From positions 1 through 64,000 of the IMG/VR virus record IMGVR_UViG_3300027749_002876: DNA of 64,000 bases; one strand, given 5' to 3'. The notes beneath the pieces are model-generated. The model did not search any database. It had not been told where the DNA came from and saw only the letters and a list, made by a program, of their open reading frames with translations. A program made the position numbers and the translations under genes. Below are positions 57,381 through 64,000 of this stretch, one piece after another. The number at the start of each line of letters is the position of its first letter. Position 1 is the stretch's first letter. This DNA is from a virus.

Positions 57381-58676
57381 ATGGTAACAATCGTTAAACA
57401 TGAGTGGCATCAACATGATAGACAATATGCAATTGAAATTGATGAAACACTATTAAGTGAAATCTATTCTGACTTAGATGAAGATGAGATTAAACAAAAA
57501 CTCGCAGAAATTGAATCCGGTGAACTCGACTACGAAGAAGTTTTTAGCGATGCCAGCGAAAATGATGTTGACATTGAATGGGAATTTCAATATGATGATT
57601 GTTGGACTGACCGTAAGGGTGGGTATGATGTTACCTACGAACTAGGTGATGAAGACAGTTGGCACAGTGAACCTGAATCTGATCCGCCAACGCACAAGTG
57701 TACCAACTGTAAATTTGAGGGTACCGAGTATGAGGGACAGTGGACATGGGAAGACAAAGACGGAAATGAATTAGATATAGCAAAGTATGTGTGCAAATAT
57801 TGCGAGAGCGACTTGGCATTGACTGAGTTTGGTATTCAGAAAAAGAAAGAATCTGACGAACGTTCTGCACGTTGGGACACTGAAGCTAGCAATGAAGAAG
57901 ACGAACTAGTTGATGCTGTTGAATTAGAGGAAGCATTAGAAGAACTTAAAACAGAATTTGAAAAATTGTCAACAGAAGATAAAATTCCTGCAAAGTGGCC
58001 CTTTGATAATCTTGTTCTCAAAGAGGATGAAGAAGAAGATTTATTGAAAGAAGTTTATCCAGAAGATACTTACACAATTCGTATCTGGGGTCGTACACGT
58101 GAGATTGGCGTTCACAAGATTAAGAAAGCACAATACGAATACTGGAATGATGAAGACCACGAAAGTGATTTAAGTGATGCACTCAATGAGAATTATGATT
58201 ACGAAGAAAATGGTACTCCCAAAGCGGCACAGTTTGATTTACCTTACTATGAGTACCAAGACAAACATTCATTCTGGGGCTTTGATCAAGATGATACTCA
58301 TATGACTATCACTAATAGTGAAGGTGAAGAAATCTATGAAGGTGACTTAGAATCATTCTTTAGTGAAGCACACGGTGAAGAAGATAGTCGTTGGGAAACA
58401 TCAGAAGAACTTGAAGAACTCTATCCAGAACATCTAGGTAAGGGTTACTGGTTGATGTGGACTCAAGGTGGTAAGGGCAGTTGTATTCAAACAAGTATTG
58501 AAGGTGTGTTCGAACCCAAGAAACTTAAAGCACTTAACTGGGATGTTCAAGGTACAAGCGTTGTTACCCGATTAGTATATGACGGTGATGAACTTGATGA
58601 CGAGGGCATGGATAGTGAACATGACAACTGGCGAGGTCAGTGGTCGCAGTTTGATGTATATCATAACAAGAAATAA
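57381..58676 (+). CDS. Acidic protein with zinc ribbon, 431 aa
   Basis: An extremely acidic protein (Asp/Glu through most of its length). A CxxC pair (CTNCKF near 107) and a second (CKYCES near 138) form a likely zinc ribbon around TWEDKDGNELD. Acidic phage proteins often mimic DNA to bind host factors, but no family is recognised. It lies upstream of two coupled small genes. Confidence 0.68.
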   Translation: MVTIVKHEWHQHDRQYAIEIDETLLSEIYSDLDEDEIKQKLAEIESGELDYEEVFSDASENDVDIEWEFQYDDCWTDRKGGYDVTYELGDEDSWHSEPESDPPTHKCTNCKFEGTEYEGQWTWEDKDGNELDIAKYVCKYCESDLALTEFGIQKKKESDERSARWDTEASNEEDELVDAVELEEALEELKTEFEKLSTEDKIPAKWPFDNLVLKEDEEEDLLKEVYPEDTYTIRIWGRTREIGVHKIKKAQYEYWNDEDHESDLSDALNENYDYEENGTPKAAQFDLPYYEYQDKHSFWGFDQDDTHMTITNSEGEEIYEGDLESFFSEAHGEEDSRWETSEELEELYPEHLGKGYWLMWTQGGKGSCIQTSIEGVFEPKKLKALNWDVQGTSVVTRLVYDGDELDDEGMDSEHDNWRGQWSQFDVYHNKK

Positions 58677-58678
58677 TC

Positions 58679-58909
58679 ATGGCATATAAAACAATTTACA
58701 CAGAGGTTGAAGTTGATGTTGACTTGTCAGAGTTTGACGATAGTGAATTGATTGACGAACTAGAATCACGCGGTATAAGTCAAGTGAGTAATCCATCAGA
58801 CATTAAAAATTTACTAGAAGCAATTTGGTTGAAACGCCGTAATGGCAATACTGATTATCAAAATGAGTTAGAACAACTGATTTGGATGGGACTTGGTAAA
58901 GTTTTATGA
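58679..58909 (+). CDS. Conserved small phage protein, 76 aa
   Basis: VEVDVDLSEFDDSELIDELESRG is a stretch shared with many small phage proteins in my memory. The rest is helical (LEAIWLKRRNGN). ATGA overlap downstream. Unknown role. Confidence 0.68.
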   Translation: MAYKTIYTEVEVDVDLSEFDDSELIDELESRGISQVSNPSDIKNLLEAIWLKRRNGNTDYQNELEQLIWMGLGKVL

Positions 58910-59109
58910 TGACAGAAGAAATGCAACGATGTGTGGGTAAAACTTACACATTTGAAGATGGCAATAGCATTACTGTTATACAAATCAAACGCCGTGATGA
59001 AGAACAACACTGGGTCACGTATTCTGTAAATACTGGTCCGGGTGTTCCTGCTAAATTTGTTTTAGAGTGGGAACAGTTTAAAGAACACTATATTCACCTG
59101 TTTCCATAA
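58906..59109 (+). CDS. Small hypothetical protein, 67 aa
   Basis: Overlaps the preceding stop by ATGA. Beta-rich (KTYTFEDGNSITVIQIKRRDEEQHWVTYSV), ending in a Trp/Phe-rich segment. It is unassigned. Confidence 0.62.
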   Translation: MMTEEMQRCVGKTYTFEDGNSITVIQIKRRDEEQHWVTYSVNTGPGVPAKFVLEWEQFKEHYIHLFP

Positions 59110-59126
59110 TATGTAGATTAATAGGT

Positions 59127-59132
59127 TATAAT
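59127..59132 (+). promoter_or_regulatory. Possible -10 box TATAAT
   Basis: A TATAAT sits 15 bases ahead of the ATG at 59148, with no good -35 in front. ACTAAATA at 59136 is a weak late-type alternative. Confidence 0.35.
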
Positions 59133-59147
59133 TCAACTAAATATTAG

Positions 59148-60809
59148 ATGCGCTTAAAATTTCTATCCTTCTCAAATCTCACTCTATTAGTAGCACTCTG
59201 TCTTAGTTCAGTGGCTGCCTGGTATAGTATCATCGGCTTAACCGCTATCTTTGCAGGTGCGGTTATCCCTGTTATCATTATGGGTACTATCCTCGAGATA
59301 GGAAAGATTACCACAACTGTTTGGCTACGCAAGTACTGGGGTCGTTGTGGGTTCTTGCTTAAACTATACCTAGTACCTGCTGTGATTGCACTAGCATTAT
59401 TAACTTCTATGGGCATCTTTGGTTTCTTGTCAAAAGCACACATGGAACAAGGCATGATATCAGGTGATGTGCAAAGTAAAATTGCAATATATGATGAAAA
59501 AATCAAAACCGAAAAAGAGAATATTGAAGCAAACCGTAAGGCGCTTAAACAGATGGATGAGGGAGTGGATCAAGTATTGGGACGCTCAACAACAGAAACG
59601 GGTGCTGAAAAAGCTGTGGCTATGCGAAAAACCCAGCAGAAAGAACGTGCTAGACTTCAAAATGAAATACTACAGTCGCAAAAGTCTATCGCGGGACTTA
59701 GTGATGCACGTGCGCCTATTGCCGCCGAGGTACGTAAAGTTGAAGCAGAAGTTGGGCCAATTAAGTATATCGCGGCGTTAATCTACGGAGACAATGCTGA
59801 CCAAAATATGTTGGAAGCGGCAGTACGTTGGGTTATTATACTATTGGTTATTGTATTTGATCCTCTTGCTATTGCATTAGTGTTAGCAGCCAACGCAAGT
59901 AAAGAATGGGATGAGGAGGGTGACAGCCCTCTAGGGGATAAAACACCATTGACCCCCGCTGTCACAGAACCTGCATATGAGCCTGATGATGGTCCTATTA
60001 ACGAAGAAGCATTAGAGGCACTACGTGAACGTGCAAAAGAAGAACTACCGAGCGGTAAAATAATTACTAAATCAGAGTTATTCCCGTCAGACCCTACTAT
60101 AAATTGTTACAAATGTGGTACTGAATTAATAAATGCTCCTGGTATAGGTCTTTTCTGTCCTAATAAAAAATGTGAGGTGTTAGATAGCGTAGACAATTCT
60201 AATATAACATGGGAATATATCTCACCTGCATCAGTGAACGTTGAACCAGAAAAGTCTATATTAGAACAACATCCATACTTAACTAAAGGTTTTGACCATT
60301 TTGAAAATTTAAAGCCAATGGTATATAAACCAGAAGCAGAAGCCGAACCAACCGCAGATACTGAAACTAAAATTGATGACGTAACTAGCATGGAAGTAAA
60401 ACAAGATTTACCCTTTACTGAATTACCGGGTGGATATGTATCATATGAGGGCAAACATATACAGCGAGATGCTTTATTCAGTCAGCATCCAGAATTTTTA
60501 AAATTATCGGCTGATGCAAGCCAACCAGTTAATAGTAGTTTTGGAACTAAGTTCCCTGACATTGCTAATAAAGGTGATGTCTTTACCAGAGTAGATGTAT
60601 TGCCTAATAAAGTATTTAAATATGATAGCAGAAATTGGATTGAGATTAGTAAAGAAACATCCAACACATACCTTTACAATACCAAATACCTTGATTACCT
60701 TGTGGAAATGATTGGTAAAGGTGAATATGATCCTGAATTACTATCAGACAATGAACGTGCTCAAATTGAAGACCATATTAAACTCAACAAACTTAACCAA
60801 AGTCATTGA
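59148..60809 (+). CDS. Membrane protein with coiled coil and zinc-ribbon-like tail, 553 aa
   Basis: Hydrophobic segments near 8-55 and 68-92, a long charged coiled coil (about 100-205), and a further membrane span near 225-248 (VIILLVIVFDPLAIALVLAAN) define an inner-membrane protein. After a disordered acidic linker, CYKCGTELINAPGIGLFCPN (about 320-342) is a zinc-ribbon-like pair. Similar coil-containing membrane proteins occur in T4-like marine phages. It could be an envelope sensor, a lysis regulator or an exclusion factor. Confidence 0.72.
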   Translation: MRLKFLSFSNLTLLVALCLSSVAAWYSIIGLTAIFAGAVIPVIIMGTILEIGKITTTVWLRKYWGRCGFLLKLYLVPAVIALALLTSMGIFGFLSKAHMEQGMISGDVQSKIAIYDEKIKTEKENIEANRKALKQMDEGVDQVLGRSTTETGAEKAVAMRKTQQKERARLQNEILQSQKSIAGLSDARAPIAAEVRKVEAEVGPIKYIAALIYGDNADQNMLEAAVRWVIILLVIVFDPLAIALVLAANASKEWDEEGDSPLGDKTPLTPAVTEPAYEPDDGPINEEALEALRERAKEELPSGKIITKSELFPSDPTINCYKCGTELINAPGIGLFCPNKKCEVLDSVDNSNITWEYISPASVNVEPEKSILEQHPYLTKGFDHFENLKPMVYKPEAEAEPTADTETKIDDVTSMEVKQDLPFTELPGGYVSYEGKHIQRDALFSQHPEFLKLSADASQPVNSSFGTKFPDIANKGDVFTRVDVLPNKVFKYDSRNWIEISKETSNTYLYNTKYLDYLVEMIGKGEYDPELLSDNERAQIEDHIKLNKLNQSH

Positions 60810-60834
60810 CAACTAGTTACATTTAGTGTATAAT
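60806..60834 (+). promoter_or_regulatory. Consensus sigma70 promoter
   Basis: TTGACA (60806-60811) and TATAAT (60829-60834), both perfect, with a 17-base spacer. It overlaps the end of the upstream gene and drives the lipoprotein gene at 60866, with CGGAG as ribosome binding site. Confidence 0.9.
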
Positions 60835-60865
60835 AACTCTATCTGTAACTACAAACGGAGTATAT

Positions 60866-61534
60866 ATGAAACTCAAACTTTTAGCAATCTCAGTAGCACT
60901 AGTGTTAGCTGGGTGTTCATCAACTAGCAAAAATGCAAGTGTAGAGTCTGCGCCCATTACTGCTATAAATTCACAAAAACTTACCTCTAGTTTTAAACGA
61001 CAAGGCATCAAAATTGAATGGTCTTGTTCATGGGGTACAGGCATGTTTGGGTTGACTGATGCACTATGCGTCAAGGGTGAAATTCAATCTATTGAAGTAA
61101 CTGGATATGCAAATAGCTTTGGCAATAGTGAAGCATTGCGTGAACGAGCATTTATTGCCGCAGAGATGGATGCCAAAGCACGATTGATTCGGTTTATGAA
61201 TGAGGGCGTTGGCTCTAATAATTTTGCTAATACTGTCACAAAGAACGTGGAAAAAGCACAAGACCGCATTAAGAATCGTATTAGTGCTGATGAAGCAGTT
61301 GAAATGAGCGATACTGATGCAGGCAAAGACACAAACTTTGCTGTACGTGAAAATACAAACGAGGTTGTTCGTACATTAAGTGAGAGCATTCGTAACAACG
61401 CTGAAGGTAAACTACGCGGTGCTTTGCTTAAAGATGCTGAAATTGTAGATAGACAAACTGTTAAGGCAGTTATTCGTTGGGATCATAATACTGAACGTGC
61501 CGCGATGTATATGCGTAAGCGTTTTGGTAACTGA
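60866..61534 (+). CDS. Lipoprotein (LPP20-like)
   Basis: MKLKLLAISVALVLAGCSS has a lipobox (LAGC) with lipidation at Cys17. The mature part is alpha/beta with EALRERAFIAAEMDAKARLIRFMNEG and TVKAVIRWDHN, reminiscent of LPP20-family lipoproteins. A phage-made outer-membrane lipoprotein could block superinfection or change the envelope. It has a perfect host promoter and is coupled to a second exported protein. Confidence 0.78.
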   Translation: MKLKLLAISVALVLAGCSSTSKNASVESAPITAINSQKLTSSFKRQGIKIEWSCSWGTGMFGLTDALCVKGEIQSIEVTGYANSFGNSEALRERAFIAAEMDAKARLIRFMNEGVGSNNFANTVTKNVEKAQDRIKNRISADEAVEMSDTDAGKDTNFAVRENTNEVVRTLSESIRNNAEGKLRGALLKDAEIVDRQTVKAVIRWDHNTERAAMYMRKRFGN

Positions 61535-62505
61535 TGAAATACCTAGTAGTACTACTAAGTTTTATTTGCAATATTGTTTTAGCACAGCCAATTCGTGTAG
61601 AAGGTATTGGTAGTACACTACAACAGGCTAAAGATAACGCATTTAAAACTGCGGTAGAATTGCAAATCGGTTTTGTTCTAGTCAATGAACTAGAATCAAA
61701 AGACAACAATCTTATACGCAATTACATTATAAATTATAGTGCGGGATATGTTGATAGTTATAAAATTATCACCACAAACTCATATGATGATAAGGTAATT
61801 ATCATTGTTGATGTTTTGGTATCATCTAGTAAAATTGCAAATAGAATTTTAGGTACTAGTACTAATCCTAAACTGTTTGACAATCAAACACAAAATACAC
61901 GATATGAAACTTATATCCAATCAAAGATCAACGGAGATAAGTTGTTACACAGTGTACTAAATGATTATCCACGTAAGGCATTTATAGTACAACAAGGTCA
62001 ACATAAGTTTGGTGTAGATACAAATCGTAATCCTTTTATTGAAATAGGATTTGTATTTCATTGGAATTATAATTATATTGAATCATTAAATGAAGCACTA
62101 TCTTTGTTAGAAGATGGTAGTAACGGATTGTTTAAAACAAGCCCGGGCAATGTGATAGTTATGGCCAAAGATCCAAAAGATTATGTCTTTGGAAAAAAGA
62201 ATCATTATAAATTTAATGATGTATTGACAATGCATACCATTATTGATAGATTTAACAATCACATGCCTAATATACAATTGGTCATATACAATCAGAATAA
62301 TACAGTTTTTTATAAACAATGCTACACACCAGAGTCATTTACAGGTAGAAAGCCTGGATTATATTCTATAGGGGATACCCTTATACTCTATGGTAATCAA
62401 ACAGAAAACAATATAATAAGAATTCATCTATCAAACATCGGGGATGCATTGAAATTTATAGAACGAATTGAACTTAGTGTTGCCGGTCACGAAAGTTGTA
62501 AGTGA
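61534..62505 (+). CDS. Exported protein with FlgT-like N-terminal domain
   Basis: The Sec signal is MKYLVVLLSFICNIVLA. The next segment, VEGIGSTLQQAKDNAFKTAVELQIG, follows the FlgT/LPP20-type N-terminal pattern found in periplasmic proteins. The C-terminal region is a longer alpha/beta domain with no recognised motif. Operon partner of the lipoprotein at 60866, so the two may form an envelope complex. Confidence 0.7.
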   Translation: MKYLVVLLSFICNIVLAQPIRVEGIGSTLQQAKDNAFKTAVELQIGFVLVNELESKDNNLIRNYIINYSAGYVDSYKIITTNSYDDKVIIIVDVLVSSSKIANRILGTSTNPKLFDNQTQNTRYETYIQSKINGDKLLHSVLNDYPRKAFIVQQGQHKFGVDTNRNPFIEIGFVFHWNYNYIESLNEALSLLEDGSNGLFKTSPGNVIVMAKDPKDYVFGKKNHYKFNDVLTMHTIIDRFNNHMPNIQLVIYNQNNTVFYKQCYTPESFTGRKPGLYSIGDTLILYGNQTENNIIRIHLSNIGDALKFIERIELSVAGHESCK

Positions 62506-62529
62506 ATAATAAAACAGATAAGTAAAACT

Positions 62530-63732
62530 ATGTCAACAGAAACAAAACTAAACCATTGCACATTTTGTGGTGCCCATAAAGAAAAAGTTAAAAAACTCAT
62601 TGTCAGTGAAGAGGTGGCAATTTGCAGTGATTGCGTAGACCTATGCAATAAATTGATGATGGATGATAGCCATGAAAAAATAGAACCAACGGAACACAAT
62701 GTATCCTACGATCCAGAGTCTATCAAAGAATTTTTAGACCAACACATCATAGGACAAGATAGTGCTAAGGGTGTGTTAAGTGTAGCAATTGCTAACCACT
62801 ATAAACGAATCAACAAGCCACCAAAAGATTTAGAAATCTCTAAGGGTAATGTTTTGTTAGTAGGACCCACTGGATCAGGTAAAACATTGCTTGCTAAAAC
62901 AGTAGCAAAATACTTAGAAGTCCCCTTTATTATAGCAGATGCTACAAGTATTACTGAAGCAGGTTATGTAGGTGATGATGTTGAATCAATGATTAGTATG
63001 CTAGTCAATGCCGCCGGCGGCGATCCTAGACTAGCAGAACGCGGTATTGTGTTTGTTGATGAGATTGACAAGATTGCTCGCAGAGGTGAGTCAGCAAGTG
63101 TTACACGTGATGTATCCGGTGAGGGTGTGCAACAAGCATTACTTAAATTAGTTGAAGGTACTATATGTCGTATTCCAGCAAGTGGTGGACGCAAACACCC
63201 CGGTGGTGATATGCTTGAGATTAATACAAAAGACATTCTGTTTATTGCAGGTGGTGCGTTTGTAGGATTAAAAGAAATTATCAACAACCGCGAGAATGGA
63301 ACAAGTATTGGCTTTGGTGCAGAGATTAAAGATAATCGCAAAGAGTCAGAATTGACAAATGTGTCGCCTGATGACTTAGTTAAATTTGGAATGATTCCTG
63401 AGTTTATTGGTCGTTTTACTACTACAGTAAGTGTGAGTGATTTAAATAAAGAAGAATTGATTAAGGTTCTTAAGGAAGTTAAGAACAACTATATCGACCA
63501 ATACAAATATTTGCTCAGTTTAGACAACATTGCAATAGACTTTAATGAAGATGCATTGGATCAACTAGCAGAGAATTGCTTAAAATTAAAGACAGGTGCT
63601 CGTGGATTACATACTGAAATTGAACGCACATTAATGCCACATATGTTTAACACTAAAAAGTACCGTGAAAACAATGTTACCGAGATAAATATAGACAGAG
63701 ATTTAGTTTTGGAGCCAAAATCATTAGCATGA
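62530..63732 (+). CDS. clpX: ClpX AAA+ unfoldase
   Basis: The N-terminal zinc domain has Cys10, 13, 32 and 35. GPTGSGKT (112-119) is Walker A, GYVG (145-148) the pore loop, VDEIDKIARR the Walker B region, RKH at 221-223 the substrate loop, and IGF at 260-262 the ClpP-docking loop. At 400 residues it is slightly short (E. coli 424). It unfolds tagged proteins for ClpP. With the ClpA at 846 the phage has both Clp unfoldases but no ClpP in this window. All functional loops are intact. Confidence 0.96.
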   Translation: MSTETKLNHCTFCGAHKEKVKKLIVSEEVAICSDCVDLCNKLMMDDSHEKIEPTEHNVSYDPESIKEFLDQHIIGQDSAKGVLSVAIANHYKRINKPPKDLEISKGNVLLVGPTGSGKTLLAKTVAKYLEVPFIIADATSITEAGYVGDDVESMISMLVNAAGGDPRLAERGIVFVDEIDKIARRGESASVTRDVSGEGVQQALLKLVEGTICRIPASGGRKHPGGDMLEINTKDILFIAGGAFVGLKEIINNRENGTSIGFGAEIKDNRKESELTNVSPDDLVKFGMIPEFIGRFTTTVSVSDLNKEELIKVLKEVKNNYIDQYKYLLSLDNIAIDFNEDALDQLAENCLKLKTGARGLHTEIERTLMPHMFNTKKYRENNVTEINIDRDLVLEPKSLA

Positions 63733-63944
63733 GTGGAAGAAAAGTATTAGTGCAAGACGGCAACACAGAAAAAGCATTACGGAAATTCAAAAAGAAGATT
63801 ACTGATTCTGGGTTACTGCAGGAAGTTAGGGATAGACAAGAATTTGTCAAGCCCACTATCCGTCGTAAACTTGCAAAAAGTCAGGCAAAAAGACGCTGGC
63901 AGAAATACTTGCGTGACCAAAGTCTTCCTAAGAAAGAATTTTAA
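63729..63944 (+). CDS. rpsU: Ribosomal protein bS21
   Basis: Residues 1-71 align with the S21 family: the start VLVQDGNTEKALRKFKKKI, the DSGLLQEVRDRQEFVKP segment, and a basic tail (RRKLAKSQAKRRWQKY). bS21 sits on the 30S subunit near the anti-Shine-Dalgarno helix and helps mRNA selection. Phage S21 may replace the host copy and favour phage mRNAs. ATGA overlap with clpX. Confidence 0.92.
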   Translation: MSGRKVLVQDGNTEKALRKFKKKITDSGLLQEVRDRQEFVKPTIRRKLAKSQAKRRWQKYLRDQSLPKKEF

Positions 63945-63979
63945 GTTCCAAAATAGTAGATTTTTTACGTGTTTTTAGT

Positions 63980-63990
63980 TATAATAAATA
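63980..63990 (+). promoter_or_regulatory. Possible promoter at window edge
   Basis: TATAAT (63980-63985) overlaps AATAAATA (63983-63990). Either a host-type -10 without a good -35 or a late-type core. The gene it would serve is outside the window. Confidence 0.35.
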
Positions 63991-64000
63991 CGTGTGTAGA

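Noticed and set aside
1-64000. tRNA genes, CRISPR arrays, insertion sequences, integrase or attachment sites
   Set aside because: Gaps between genes are all under about 120 bases; none shows a cloverleaf-like set of stems, regularly spaced repeats or transposase ORFs by eye. A tRNAscan run would be decisive.

Overview
This window is AT-rich, almost gap-free DNA from a large T4-like myophage, most likely of an aquatic (freshwater or marine) Gram-negative bacterium. The phage assignment rests on a T4-type family B DNA polymerase (gp43, 18719-21436), the gp45 sliding clamp (22125-22859), a DsbA-like late-transcription protein (18456-18722), a T4-type RNase H/5' exonuclease (41467-42468), an ATP-dependent DNA ligase (55399-56745), short overlapping ORFs, and T4-like late promoters of the form NATAAATA. 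No terminase, portal, capsid, tail, helicase or primase gene is present, so this is a fragment of a larger genome. The host is not identifiable; bS21, a lipoprotein, Tat- and Sec-like signals and PsiE all point to a diderm proteobacterium. There is no tRNA, rRNA, CRISPR array, IS element or integrase. No stretch over 300 bases lacks a gene; the largest gaps (about 60-115 bases) hold promoters or hairpins.

Layout. 0-4 kb: DnaJ-like co-chaperone and ClpA. 4-17.8 kb: late genes, many apparently virion cargo: an HxGH nucleotidyltransferase, a glycosyltransferase, a nucleotidyltransferase/M48 peptidase fusion, a radical SAM protein, a 1220-residue modular protein, Dps, a secreted nuclease and a zinc peptidase. 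17.8-23 kb: TilS-like PP-loop ATPase, DsbA-like protein, gp43, a 2OG oxygenase and gp45. 23.2-33.9 kb: a DNA 7-deazaguanine modification set (DpdA, FolE, QueD, QueE) interleaved with sugar-nucleotide and glycosyltransferase genes, a histone H1-like protein and PsiE. 33.9-37.9 kb: a four-gene minus-strand operon (ParB-like protein, Fe/Mn superoxide dismutase, Gp88-like protein, DUF6321-like protein). 37.9-47 kb: UvsE, HNH endonuclease, RNase H, a second radical SAM protein and many small genes. 47-51.5 kb: an SGNH hydrolase, a sulfotransferase-like protein and very small ORFs. 51.5-55.4 kb: a small-gene region driven by four near-identical sigma70 promoters, plus a tandem family of small paralogues. 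55.4-64 kb: DNA ligase, a 2OG oxygenase, a lipoprotein/periplasmic pair, ClpX and ribosomal protein bS21.

The most interesting signal is a set of proteins whose N-termini resemble the T4 capsid-targeting sequence (MRIKEFINE/A, MRATEFITE/I, MRIGEVLSE/S and others, compared with T4 MKTYQEFIAE/A). Their bodies contain many (L/I/V)-x-E/(G/A) sites of the kind cut by T4 prohead protease gp21. In two of the large proteins such a site sits directly before a cryptic export signal: a Tat motif SRRGFLK ahead of an M48 peptidase, and a Sec-like signal ahead of a C-terminal domain. I propose that these are polyproteins packed into the head, cut during maturation and injected, with some pieces then exported to the host envelope. 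Other notable points are an apparent preference for leaderless transcripts at both promoter classes, a 7-carboxy-7-deazaguanine-type DNA modification inferred from the absence of QueC, and phage ClpA and ClpX that both keep ClpP-docking loops.
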